From positions 19,167,927-19,231,926 of the forward strand of contig JANJXV010000024.1 of NCBI GenBank assembly GCA_024803745.1: 64,000 nt of DNA, read 5' to 3'. Position 1 is the first letter of the stretch. Each line of letters opens with the position of its first letter. Below are positions 46,746-57,658 of the stretch, piece by piece. Both the position numbers and the translations under genes were made by a program. This DNA is from Megascapheus bottae (lineage: Eukaryota > Chordata > Mammalia > Rodentia > Geomyidae). The notes under the pieces are model-generated. The model was not told the DNA's origin. It searched no databases and saw only the letters and a list, made by a program, of their open reading frames with translations.

Positions 46746-47448
46746 CTACTCTAAGCATCTTTTAACAGGGCAATCGTTTTTTGTCTTATCAACTCCAAGA
46801 AGCCAAGGGAAAATTTCTAGCCTAGGCTGAGCTACATAATAAGCCCTTGATTCAAAAAGAATTCATTTAATTTAAATTAATATACTATTTGGTTAATTAA
46901 CTGAAATTTCTTACTCTTCTCACAAATTATCATCCTTCAAACACTACTCCTCTTCCCATTGTTGAAAGGGAATGTAAACTTCCTAAATCTAACCACTTTT
47001 TTGAGTTTCATTACTTTAGGAATTCAAATGAACACACATGTGTTGATAAAACTGTATTTTTTTTCTCCTGTTAACTTGTCTCTTGTTAGTTTAATTCACA
47101 TGTCATCAGAAAAAGAAAAGGATAAAGTTAAAGATTTTTCTTCGTGGACAATTTTTTGCTTTTTTTAATTTTCTTTTCTTTCTGATACAAAGATTGAGCC
47201 AAGTACCTCACCCATACCAGGGATGTCCTCTGCTTCTGTGCTACACTCCCAAGCTAACTTTAACAGTAGTTTTATTAACATGAAAATGCTTTGATATCCA
47301 CAAATTTATCAATATTGTTTTTTATTTTTGCTAAATTTGTCTTGTAAAATTTATTAATGTTTGGTTTTGTTTCTGATTTTTTTCCCTCGCTTTCCTCTTT
47401 TTCCTTTGTCCTTCCTCTGGTTTTTTTTGTTTTTGTTTTTTGTTTTTT
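46746..47448. other. Unique AT-rich sequence, no gene recognised
   Basis: No supported gene. A possible antisense ID-like scrap near 47180-47260 is too weak to annotate separately. Confidence 0.4.
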
Positions 47449-47643
47449 GTTTTTTTTGCCAGTCCTGGGCTTGAGCTCAGGGCCTGAGCACTGTCCTTGG
47501 ACTTTCTCAAGGCTAGAGCTCTACCACTTGAACCACAGCACCACTTCTGGCTTTTTTTTCTATGTATGTGGTACCGAGGAATCAAACCCGGGTCTTTGTG
47601 CATGCTAGACAAGCACTCTACCACTAGGCCAAACTCCCGGCCC
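47449..47643 (-). mobile_element. IDL-Geo-type SINE (antisense)
   Basis: Complete complement: T-run, 'gccagtcctgggcttgagct', 'ccttggactttctcaaggct' (young-subfamily form), linker 'ctatgtatgtggtacc', left monomer to 'aggccaaactcccggccc'. Confidence 0.92.
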
Positions 47644-48131
47644 TGTTCTTCCTCTTTCTTTTTCCTTTTCTCTTTTTATTAGGTCTGAACTAAAACTTCA
47701 CAATTGATAAGCACCTGAACCCCTTTTTTCCTTGAGTTGATATTTCAAGTTGAATATCATACTGATACCCAACTGGACTGCTTTGCACACTTTCCATGTA
47801 ACTGGAATGTCAGACTCATGCCACTTCACTCAGTTTCCTATTGGTTGAAATGAGATCCTGGCCAGACTTGAATTTGATTCTCTATTTCCCCAAGGAGCTA
47901 GGATTACATGTGTGAGTTACAACACTCCGCACATTGGTTTATATATAGGCCTTTCTCTGTCAACTAGAATCTAATCTTGAAGGAAAGAACATAATAAAAG
48001 AGAAAGTTGGCCTTCTCTAGATACCAAATCAGCTATCACCTTGATTTATAATAGAATTGAATTGCTGTTGTAAACAAGGTAGGTTGTTTATAAGCAAAAG
48101 GTATGTTGAAATTGAAACCTGAATGAACTAT
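47644..48131. other. Mostly unique; diverged antisense SINE scrap 47820-47935
   Basis: 'gagctaggattacatgtgtg' near 47894 is a SINE head complement. The rest is unassigned. Confidence 0.45.
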
Positions 48132-48590
48132 TGTTGGGGACCGACTGTGGGGTCAATGACCTTGGACCTGACCTTGGACCTACACAACTGTATACACAAG
48201 GAAGTAACTCTTATCAGGATAACTTTAAGCAATGTCAATCAGTTCTTATCAGGATAACTTTAAGCAATGTCAATCAGTTCTTATCAGGATGACTTTAAGC
48301 AATGTTAATCCTTTCTCATTTATCCTATATGTGACTTGTTTACTATTTTGTATGAATGTAGCCTCTGGCAGTTCCCTAGTTTTAAGAAGAGTATTTAAGG
48401 TCAGAACTTAAAATAAACAGGACAGTCTTAGGCGGCAGTCTGGAGCTCACAGCCTTCTTGGACTGCTGACTTGGGCTGTAGTCCTCCCGAACTCCATCTG
48501 TTTGTCTCTCTTTTAATTTTTCCTAGTCCTTGCCCCTATTTCAGGAATCCCAATCTGCAAACCCTGGTTTGCTGCCAGCTGGCCCCGGCA
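48132..48590 (+). mobile_element. Solo LTR, ERVK/class II type, with 6-bp target duplication
   Basis: 459 bp from TGTTGGGG to CCCCGGCA with short inverted termini. The hexamer aactat flanks it perfectly (48126-48131 and 48591-48596), as for class II (betaretrovirus-like) integrations. It has a TATA-like 'gtatttaagg' (48391-48400), AATAAA (48412-48417), and a 35-bp triplicated block at 48210-48311. No internal viral sequence is present, so it arose by LTR-LTR recombination. Confidence 0.88.
48210..48311. repeat. Triplicated 35-bp block in the solo LTR U3
   Basis: Copies start at 48210, 48245 and 48280, each beginning 'cttatcaggat'. The first two are identical and the third has two changes. 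The position upstream of the TATA-like box suggests an enhancer repeat (inference). Confidence 0.9.
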
Positions 48591-48596
48591 AACTAT

Positions 48597-49097
48597 AACA
48601 AATATTTGGCTCAAATGAGAAATTTGAAGAGCAAAAGGACTAGCTTTGCTGTCAAGCTCAATTCTGAATTCTTAGACATATTAGAGGAAGTATATTATAA
48701 CTGAAATTGCGTGTGCTTGGAATCAAAACAAGAAATACTCTCAGGCTGAATAATTCAGAAACAGATTTATACTGCACATTCAGTAAGACAGAGTGGTCCA
48801 CAAATGTATGCACTCTCCAGATACACCAATCCTTTGTTTACAGATGCTAATATTCTTAATAAGAGATGGATTCTTATTGTTTGCAGAGAAACATTTTATC
48901 TCTGAATTTCCTCTGGCACATATCTGCTATCTTACATCAGACTTAATTTCATTCTCTGAATATCAGGTTGATTTGTTTTTGTTCAGGCTGACAGATATGA
49001 TTGAAAAACTATTACAGATAATGAGGACTGGGTAAACAGATCATGGACTCAGGACATAGTAGAAATGTAGGCACAACAATATTAAGAACTTTAAGCA
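48597..49097. other. Unique sequence, no gene recognised
   Basis: Short open frames (for example about 80 codons at 48793) have no family signature. Confidence 0.45.
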
Positions 49098-49330
49098 AGT
49101 CACTGGTGACTCATGCCAATAATCTCAGCTTCTCAGGAGGCTGAGATCTGAGAATTCCAGCTCAAAGCCAGACCAGAAATAAAAGTTCATCTGACTCTTA
49201 TCGCTAATTAACCACCAAAAATCCAGAAGTAGCAGTATAGTTCAAGTGATAGAGAGCCAGCCTTGAGCAAAAAAGCCAAGGGACAGCTATTAGGCCCTGA
49301 GTTTAAGCACCAGTACTGCCACCAAGAACA
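49098..49330 (+). mobile_element. B1-like/Geo-type SINE
   Basis: 'gtcactggtgactcatgcca', 'ctcaggaggctgagatctga', right monomer 'gccttgagcaaaaaagccaa', 'aggccctgagtttaagc'. Confidence 0.82.
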
Positions 49331-49609
49331 AAACAAAAAAAGTTGTTGCTTCCTGTTCTATTGTATAACCTGTCCATTTTTACCATATATTTGTTATTCA
49401 AAATGAACATTCAGCAATCTGCACCATGCTTCACACTCTTCCTTGAAAAACATGTAGGGACCACCTGAAGACTTAAGCTCTAAAACATGACTTGAAGATT
49501 GTTGACCTCAGAAGTGTCAAGAACTTCTGGAACACTATAAGACAGTGGTGCCAATGAATTCTCCATGGAAAGTCTGCAAGGCTAATTGACCCACCCAGCG
49601 TGCTCACGT

Positions 49610-49651
49610 CCTCTCAGTCTCTCTGTCTCTCTCTGTCTCTCTGTCTCTCTG

Positions 49652-49723
<72 letters not shown>

Positions 49724-49747
49724 TCTCCCTCTCTCTCTCTCTCTCTC
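49610..49747. repeat. (TC)n with (TCTG) interruptions
   Basis: About 140 bp of CT repeats, with TCTG spacing at the left end and CCCTCT units at the right. It creates spurious Ser/Leu and Arg/Glu frames on the two strands. Confidence 0.95.
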
Positions 49748-49961
49748 CTGAGATTGATTTCTTTCACCATGGCTACTGCAAAACAACAACCAATTTCCAA
49801 CTCCCAAAGAATTGACTCTTTCCTAGAGTCCTGTGAGCCTCTCATAGAAACAGCTCTTCCTTGGCTCTCTATGAAAACAAATCTTCTGGCTCCAGATCTG
49901 GCATTTCCACTCTCTACTTCTATCTCCTTGGATTGTGTGCCTATGTGCTTTGAATCTTAGT
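49748..49961. other. Short unique segment
   Basis: No gene or repeat recognised. Confidence 0.4.
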
Positions 49962-50325
49962 GTACTCTATATTATGGCTTGAATATTAGTGTACTCTAAA
50001 ACTCATGTTAAAATTTGAGTGCCATTATAATGAAATGCTATTGAGAGGTGGAAAATTGAATCAGGTGTGGCATTGTTTGCTTGTTATCCCAGCACTTGGG
50101 AGTCTAAGGCATAAAAATCACCAGTTTACAACCAACTGAGCTATAGAGCAAGACCCTGCCTTGAAAAGGAAAAATAGAAATAATCCGTTAGGAGATTCCC
50201 TAATGAATGGGTCAGTGCCATTATCATGATAGTTAAGTTCATTATAAAACAATGATTTCATCCTTCTTTATCCTTTGCTCATTATCTTGCTTCTGCCATG
50301 TAATGCCCGAATAAAAACTCCCCCG
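49962..50325 (+). mobile_element. MaLR-type LTR remnant split by a B1 SINE
   Basis: 'tatggcttgaatattagtgt', 'ttgagaggtgg', and after a SINE at about 50070-50175 'ccctaatgaatgggtcagtg' and 'cattataaaac' follow the layout of mammalian MaLR (MST/ORR1-like) LTRs. Attribution is by remembered consensus, so the subfamily is not named. Confidence 0.55.
50070..50175 (+). mobile_element. B1 SINE within the MaLR-type LTR
   Basis: 'gcttgttatcccagcacttg', 'ggcataaaaatcaccagttt' and 'agagcaagaccctgccttga' are B1 features. Confidence 0.65.
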
Positions 50326-50329
50326 CCAA

Positions 50330-50540
50330 GCTGGGCACCCATGGCTTACAATTATAATCCTAACTACTCAGGAGGCTGAGACTTGAGGATCTCAGTTTGA
50401 AATCATCCAGGGCTGGATAATCCATAAGATATTTATCTCTAATTAGCAAAAAGCTGGAAGTAGAGCTATGATACAAATAGTGAAATGAGCATAAAAGCTA
50501 AGGGATAGCACCCAGGCACTGAATTCAAATTCCAGTATTG

Positions 50541-50585
<45 letters not shown>
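50330..50585 (+). mobile_element. B1-like/Geo-type SINE ending in (CA)n
   Basis: 'aatcctaactactcaggagg', 'gaattcaaattccagtattg', followed by about 22 CA units (50542-50585) at the tail. Confidence 0.8.
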
Positions 50586-50587
<2 letters not shown>

Positions 50588-51542
50588 TACCTCACCAGAA
50601 GTTAGCACATCAGACTTACCAGCCTTCAAATTTGCGAGACAAGAGTTTTCTTTACATTATAAATTACCCAGTCTGGATTGGGAGGATTAACATCATGAAA
50701 CTGACAATACTGCCAAAAGCTATCTACAGATTCAATGAAATACCCATCAATATTCCAATATTATTCTTCAATGAAATAGAAGCAGAAATCCAAAAATTGA
50801 TATGGAATAATGAAAGATTCTCAGTAGCAAAAACAATCTTTAGAAGGAAGAACAGTACCGGAGGAATATCAATATCAAACTTCAAACTGTATTATAATAA
50901 TAAAAACAATTTGGTACTGGCACAAGAAAAGACCTGAAGAACAGTGGAATAGAAATGAAGACCTAGAAATGATCCTACAAATCTATAGCCATCTAGTCTT
51001 TGAAAAGGGAGTAAAAACCCAGGATGGAAGAAAGACAGCCTCTTCAACAAACAATACTGGCAGAATTGACTATATATACATGCAGAAAACTGAAATAAGA
51101 TCATTATATATTACCCTGCATCAGAATCATTTCCAAATGGATCAAAGACCTGGAGGAAAAAGCAGGTACCCTGAAAATACTACAGGAAAGAATAGGGGAA
51201 ACACTAGGGCACCTTGGCACAGGTCGAAATTTTCTTATTAAAGACTCACAAACACAACAAATCAAAGAAAGGCTAGATAAATGGGATTGCATTAAACTGC
51301 AGAGCTTCTGCATGGCAAAGGGCATAGCTACGAATATCAATAGAAAGTCCACAGAATGGGAGAACATCTTTACTAGCTATGCATCTGACAAGGGCCTTTT
51401 ATCTAAAATATACTCAAAGCTGTAAAAATTAAATCCTACAAAAACAAATCCTCAAAGAAACAACCACCTCATTAACAAGTGAGCTAAAGACATCTCTGAA
51501 GAGGAAATAAGAATGGCCAATAGACACATGAAGAAATGCTCA

Positions 51543-51800
51543 GGCTGGATGTTGGTGGCTCATACCTGTAATCCTAGCTACTCAGGAGGCCAAGATCTGA
51601 GGATCACAGTTCAAAGCCGGCCCAGGCAGGAAAGTCCCTTACACTCTAATCTGTAGTTAACCACCAGAAAACTGGAAGTGGCACTGTGGCTTAAAGTGTT
51701 AGAGCACTAGCCTTGAGCTGAAGAGTTCAGGGACAGTGCCCGGGCCCAGAATTCAAGCCCCATGACTGAAGAAAAAGAAAGAGAGGAAGGAAGGAAGAAA

Positions 51801-51869
<69 letters not shown>

Positions 51870-51878
51870 AAGGAAGGA

Positions 51879-51930
<52 letters not shown>

Positions 51931-52274
51931 AAAGAAAGAAAGAAAGGAAGAAAAGACAGGCCCAGTGGTTCATGCCTGTAATCCTAGCTACTCAGGAAGC
52001 TGAGATCTAAGGATTGTGATTCAAAGCCAGCCTTGACACTGAAGCCCATGAGACTCTTACCTCCAATTAACCACTAGAAAACTGGAGGTGGTGCTATGGC
52101 AGGATGATAGCCTTGAGCTGAAGAAGCCAGGGACAACGCCCAGGGCCAGGGGTAGGGTGGTATCCTTGAGCTGAAGAGTTTAGGGGCAGCGCCCGGGCCC
52201 AGAGTTCAAGCCCCACAACTGACAATAAAATGAAGAAAGAAGGAAGGGAGGAAAAAAAGAAAGGAAGGAAGGAA

Positions 52275-52346
<72 letters not shown>

Positions 52347-52618
52347 AGGAAAGAAAGCTGGGGAAAATGGGAGATAAATATGGGATGGGGTATCAATGTT
52401 CAAAAAGTAATGTACAAACTATCTGACAAATGTAACTAACGCCTCTATACATCACCCTGACAATAAAATACAATTGAAAAATAAAGAAAGAGAGAAACAG
52501 AGAAAGGGAGAGAGCGAGGGAGAAAGGGAGAGGGAGAGGGAGAGTTAGAGAGAGAGAGAGAGACAGAGAGACAGAGAGAGAGAAAGAGAGAGAGAGAGAC
52601 AGACAGACAGATAGACAG
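51543..52618 (+). mobile_element. Composite insertion: SINE, GA/GAAA tract, SINE, GAAA tract, L1 tail, GA tract
   Basis: Parts in order: SINE 51543-51770; (GA)n then (GAAA)n to about 51955; second SINE 51956-52225 with a duplicated right-monomer segment; GAAA tract to about 52358; L1 3' terminus about 52359-52478 ('ctatctgacaaatgtaac', 'caataaaatacaattg'); and an AGAG/GACA tract to 52618. 'atgctca' flanks the whole block in the interrupted L1 (51536-51542 and 52621-52627). Confidence 0.82.
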
Positions 52619-53308
52619 ATATGCTCAAAATCTCTGGCCATTAAATAAATGCAAATCAAAACAACAATGAAATTCTACTTCTTCAGTTAGAATGGCCAAT
52701 ATCAAGAAACCCAATAACAACAGATGCTGCAGGGGATGTGGCCAAAAGGGAATGCTACTACACTGTTGGTGGGGATGTAAACTTGTTCAACCACTCTGGA
52801 AAGCCTCAAAAGACTAAACCCTATGACAAAGAAACCCCACTCCTGGCTATTTATCCAAATGACCATAAACAAGGCCACACTAAGGTTACCAGCACAACCA
52901 TGTTCATTACAGTACCATAGCTAAGATATGAAACCAACCCAGATGCCCCTCAGTAAATGAATGGATCAATATACTGTGGTATATATACACAATGGAGTTC
53001 TATGCTTTCATCAGAAAGAATGACATTGCCCCATTCTGAAGGAAATGGAAAGACCTGGAAAGAATTATATTAAGTAAAGCAAGAAATACACATTGCATGA
53101 TTTCCCTCATTCGTAATAACTAGAATGTGTCTATGATAGCCTTCGCAGCCCAATCACTAAGTCATAGGACCATATATAATAAATCATATAAAAGTGAACT
53201 CCAAGAATTGGAAACAAAAGTTTCTTATTATGTCATGTGTGCCGTTATTTGTGCGGTTTTTTTTTTTACTTTCTCTTTTTCTTTCTTCCTTTCTTTCTTT
53301 TTATTTTT

Positions 53309-53542
53309 CTTTTTGGCTAGTTGTGGGACTTGAACTCTGGGCCTGGGTGCTGTCCCTGAGCTCTTCAGCTCAAAGCTAGTGCTCTACCATTTGAGCCACA
53401 GCTCCACTTCCTGATTTGTGGTGGTTAATTAGAGATAAGAGTCTCACAGACTTTTTGTGCCCAGGCTGGCTTTGAACTGTGATCCTCATATCTCAGCCTC
53501 TTGAATAGCTAGGATTACAGGTATGAACCACCCCACCCGCTT
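53309..53542 (-). mobile_element. B1-like/Geo-type SINE (antisense) in an L1 3'UTR
   Basis: TTTC-rich tract, 'ttgtgggacttgaactctgg', 'ttaattagagataagagtct', ending 'caggtatgaaccacccca'. Confidence 0.85.
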
Positions 53543-53892
53543 CTTTTTTTTTCTTTCTGTTCTAGTTTCCTATATCCTTTGTCTTGTATATATGTTTAAC
53601 TGATCAGTGGAAGGGAAAAGGAAGCACAGAAAGAGCAGGACAAAGGATGATGACTCATGCAATAAAGATACTCACTAGGCACTATGCTAGAAGTGAACTT
53701 TACAACTTGGAGGGGGAGTGGTGTGGGGAGGGGTGAACAGGAGAAAATGAGGGAATGGGTCCCAGTGTTTAAAAACAAATGTACTCATTACCTTACTTAG
53801 GTAACTGTAATCCCCCAGTTCATCATCTTTACAATAACTTTAAAAAAAAATAAATAAATGAATTCCCCAGTCTGAGCCAAGTATGATTAAAA

Positions 53893-54005
53893 GCACACCC
53901 CTGTAGTTGCAGGTACTCACCCCATAGGCTGAGCCAGGATGGTAGAATGTTCCAGGCCAGTTTGGGCTATTCAGCAAATCTTGTCTCAAAAAAGAAAAAT
54001 TCCAA
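53893..54005 (+). mobile_element. B1 SINE, diverged
   Basis: 'cacccctgtagttgcaggta', 'gaatgttccaggccagtttg' and 'tcttgtctcaaaaaag'. Confidence 0.62.
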
Positions 54006-54256
54006 AAAAAATAAACAAATACAGGGGAAAAACAAGTGCTCTATCATGGCAGCACAATACAGACTTAGACATTAGCTGGCTTAATATATGGGCTACAAAT
54101 CTATTAATGACTTCCCATGTAGAAGACTACTACCCAACCTGTCATCTAATTAGTCAGCCATAATTTCACAGATGATAGTAGAGGACATGAGATTCTTGTG
54201 TCAGAAATGAAGGAATATTTACTGTTACATCAGTAGCTGGAGAAATAACATCACTG

Positions 54257-54569
54257 CTGGATGCAAGTGGCACATGCCTGTAATCCTAGCTACTGTGGAG
54301 GCTGAGTGAGGTCTGAGGACTATGACTCCAAACCAGCCTGGGCAGGAAAGTCTGTGAGACTCTTATTTCCAAGTTAACAACCAAAAAGCCAGAAGTGGTT
54401 CTGTGGCTTAAGTGGTAAACCACCAGTCCTGAATAAAAAAGGCAAGGGACAGTGCCCAGTCTCTGAGTTCAAGCCCCAAAACAGGTAAACACACACACAC
54501 ACACACACACACACCACAAACACACACACACACACACACACACATACACACACACACACATACACACCA

Positions 54570-54620
<51 letters not shown>

Positions 54621-54641
54621 ACACACACATACACACACAAA
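54257..54641 (+). mobile_element. B1-like/Geo-type SINE with long (CA)n tail
   Basis: SINE at 54257-54487 ('ctggatgcaagtggcacatg' head, 'gcttaagtggtaaaccacca' right monomer), then about 150 bp of CA repeats with two 'ccacaaa' interruptions to 54641. Confidence 0.87.
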
Positions 54642-54732
54642 TTTTATTTACCCAGGATTAATGGTTCCGAAATGGCATCCAACTGGGCTGGGTTCTTATT
54701 GTTTTGTTTTTGTTTTTCTATTTATTTTTTTT

Positions 54733-54906
54733 TTTGCCAGTCCTGGGCTTGAGCTCAGGGCCTGAGCACTGTCCTTGGACTTTCTCAAGGCTAGAGCTCT
54801 ACCACTTGAGCCTCAGCACCACTTCCAGGTTTTTTCTATGTATGTGGTACCCGGGTCTTCGTGCATGCTAGGCAAGCACTCTACTACTAGGCCAAACTCC
54901 CAGCCC
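54733..54906 (-). mobile_element. IDL-Geo-type SINE (antisense)
   Basis: 'ttgccagtcctgggcttgag', 'ccttggactttctcaaggct', 'ctatgtatgtggtac' then a small deletion over the B box ('cccgggtcttcgtgcatgct'), ending 'ggccaaactcccagccc'. Confidence 0.9.
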
Positions 54907-55369
54907 TGTTTTTCTATTTTTATAGCTGAAACATTTGATTTCATCTGTATTCATCTTATTCCATCCTCCTTGTTAGCCATTCTCTTCTCTTGTCCCAATT
55001 CCTTCTCTCTCCCCACCTCCCACTCTCCTACTGGCCAACAGCTTTCACTGAAGTTCTTCACCCTGTCTTCATATACATTTCCAATCAAGTTGGAAGTTAT
55101 TCACCCTCCACTGCCCCACTCACCTTCTCCTCCTAATAATCCCTTAGTTAGATATCACAGGCATATATCATTATGCATATGGTTTTATATAGAGATATTA
55201 TATATATATATATAAAAACATGTCTTAAAGTTCAGTTTCCACATATGCATGAAAACATGCAATATTTGTTTTATGAGTTTGGCTTATCTCCTTCAATTAA
55301 ATGTCTTCCAATTCTATCCACTTTACTGCATGGTTTCATTTTTCTGTATGGGCCTAAATTCTTTCGTTT
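54907..55369. other. Unique sequence with a short (TA)n
   Basis: (TA)n at about 55199-55214. No gene recognised. Confidence 0.45.
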
Positions 55370-55558
55370 TTTTGCCAATCCTACGGCTTGAACTGAGGGC
55401 CTAGGCACCATCTTGCGACACTTTTTGCTCAAGTCTAGTGCTCTGCCACTTGAGCCACAACACTACTTCTGGCTTTTTCTTTGTATGTGGTTCCAAGGAA
55501 TCAAATCCAGGGCTTCCTGCATGCTAGGCAAACACTCTACCACTAGGCTATGCTCCCA
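55370..55558 (-). mobile_element. Old-subfamily IDL-Geo SINE (antisense)
   Basis: 'cacttttt'-type longer right monomer ('gacactttttgctcaagtct'), 'tttgtatgtggttcc', 'catgctaggcaaacactcta'. Confidence 0.85.
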
Positions 55559-55636
55559 AAAATGGGCCTAAAATTTTATAGATTAAAAAAATAAGAACGT
55601 GAAAAGACTACCCAGATGTTCAAATTGCATTGATCC

Positions 55637-55785
55637 AAGTCAGGTATGATTATATATGGCCACTGTAATGCCAGTACTCTCTGGAGGCACGAGGATTTTA
55701 GTCCCAGGTTATCCTGGAGTAGAGAGAAAGCTTCAGGCCAGCTTCACCCGTATAATGAAGCCCTATCTTGAAGATAAGAAATTTC
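55637..55785 (+). mobile_element. B1-like SINE, diverged
   Basis: 'cactgtaatgccagtactct', 'ggcacgaggattttagtccc', 'gaagccctatcttgaa'. Confidence 0.5.
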
Positions 55786-56130
55786 ATTAGTCAATGTGAG
55801 CAATATGGGTTGTTGATTGGTTGTCAGTCACATTATACATTCCAGAGATGAGTTTTGATCACCTAGGAATGTCTTTATTTACCAGGGCTATTTGCTATCT
55901 TTAAAGCATCAATGAGACTGCAGCAACCTGCTATGCCAGATTCAAATGACCAAGGTGATTGAAATTTCCTGCCTCATGTTTCCCCAGAGCCACAGAATGC
56001 TGTGACCTCATTTTTGTGATACTTTAAATCATATCTCAGTGTTTTGTGTTTTTTTAAAGTAGAATTTTCTCAATCATCTTCTATATATAATTGTAAAGCT
56101 TAGGTACCACAATATATGTGTATATATATG

Positions 56131-56190
<60 letters not shown>

Positions 56191-56234
56191 CTCTGTCACC
56201 CTAATCTACCCATCAAGGTCTTCTCATAAAATTG

Positions 56235-56273
<39 letters not shown>

Positions 56274-57270
56274 GCATGTGATTGTACATAATGATGATAT
56301 GAAAGTTCCAGAGCTTCACCATACGTAAGTGTTAGGGAGGATTATTATTGGTGGTGGTGAAATCTCATTTGGAATGTACTGTGTAAGTCTGTAATGTTTG
56401 AGCCAGTAGGAGTGGACACAAAGGAAAAGGAAAAGGAATCAGGAACTGACTCCAAACAAAAGCCCTCATCCGGAGGAAACAGGATAAGCCTGTCCAGACA
56501 TTGGAAACTACCATGAGGAAGGAAACGCAATTACCAGAACAGATGGGCAGAAACTGAGCAACTGTCAGGGCAGAGCCATGTTTCTTTGAGAAAGTATATT
56601 CAGGTATTTGGGGGACTGAAGAAAATTCATGCTCCTTCCTCATAACTCCCGGGTCTATGATGTGACACTGTATAGATATTTAGGCATGCTTGAGCTCCTG
56701 TAAAACAGTAAGGTATTTCTTAAATCGGTATATCTGTCACCTACAACTTCCTGTTTTTTAAAATATTATTTCATTATCCTTAAGTAGTTGTACAGGGATT
56801 TCAATTCAGCCTGATGATTCTTGATCAATGTACCCTTTTCATGGTTCTTCCCCATCTTTTCTACCCAAACATATGGCTCAATTTTCACTAACTTATAACT
56901 GCTTTCTCCCACCCTTCCTCTCTACAATTGTCACTCCACTTCCCCGATCTCATTTTTTCCCCACATGTTCCAAGTTCCTATATTCATTTTGTTAAACTGT
57001 AAGCTGTTTAAAGGAGCTCCACCATTGCAGTCCTTCCTGCACAGACCCAATTTTAATTAATATGTATGTGCATATGTGTATATGACCCTGTATATGCTTA
57101 CATGTATAGTTTATGTGTATTGCATGCTTTTATGTTAAAAGATGCACACTGGACTAATTCATTTCCTACTTGCCAAAGAATCCAAAATACCTGAATTTCT
57201 AGAAAATTGGGAGAATGTTTGGATAGGATGGAAACCAAGTCTTTCAGGGAACACATGTGACAGAGGGGCA
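55786..57270. other. Mostly unique, with (CA)n and (GT)n
   Basis: (CA)n at about 56133-56187 and (GT)n at about 56240-56281, about 55 bp apart and able to pair as an inverted repeat. 56740-57060 may be an old antisense L1-type 3' remnant, not assignable. No coding exon supported. Confidence 0.5.
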
Positions 57271-57280
57271 TAAAGAATGT

Positions 57281-57460
57281 TTTATTATATAGATTAATAT
57301 GTATCTATGACATAACCCTCAGCCTAATTTTAACTATGTTCTAAAATCTAAGTGCCAGTGATTGTATATAGAGATTCCCTTCTTGAATTCTTATTTGTTA
57401 AACGCATCATTTGAAATATGATGTAAAAATCAATGTTAATAAATTCTTAAAAAAAAAAAA
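57281..57460 (+). mobile_element. Short L1 3' end (same lineage as the nested 18.7-22.9 kb L1)
   Basis: About 170 bp matching 22745-22920 ('taatatgtatctatgacata', 'gtaaaaatcaatgttaataa') plus an A-tail. It is flanked by 'aaagaatgt' at about 57272-57280 and 57459-57467. Confidence 0.85.
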
Positions 57461-57468
57461 AGAATGTT

Positions 57469-57658
57469 GGGCTGGGAGTTTGGCCTAGTGGTAGAGTGCT
57501 TGCCTAGCATGCATGAATACCCGGGTTCGATTCCTCAGTACCACATACATAGAAAAAAGCTGGAAGTGGTGCTGAAGCTCAAGTGGTAGAGCTCTAGCCT
57601 TGAGAAAGTCCAAAGACAATGCTTGGGCCCTGAGCTCAAGCCCAAGACTGGCAAAAAA
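57469..57658 (+). mobile_element. IDL-Geo-type SINE at a reused target site
   Basis: Complete young-form dimer with A-tail, flanked by 'agaatgttg' on both sides (57461-57469 and about 57660-57668), the same target sequence as used by the preceding L1 fragment. Confidence 0.9.

Larger units (their letters stand above)
50655..53850 (+). mobile_element. Older L1 3' half in three pieces
   Basis: ORF2 segments at 50655-51542 ('gattaacatcatgaaactga', 'tggaataatgaaagattctc') and 52619-53270 ('catggcc'-type tail, 'acactgttggtggggatgta' near 52761), and the 3'UTR at 53543-53850. Removing the 51543-52618 composite and the SINE at 53309-53542 restores collinearity with the other L1s in the window. Many stops and frame changes. 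Confidence 0.83.

Noticed and set aside
49586..49960. Ser/Leu-rich or Arg/Glu-rich protein
   Set aside because: The frame is created by the (TC)n tract at 49610-49747 and reads through on both strands. The same applies to 25607-26023, 30620-31051, 51707-52010, 52094-52439 and 54374-54640.
56740..57060. Antisense remnant of an L1-type 3'UTR
   Set aside because: Only a vague resemblance in phrasing and composition. I could not align it to the L1 ends in this window with confidence.
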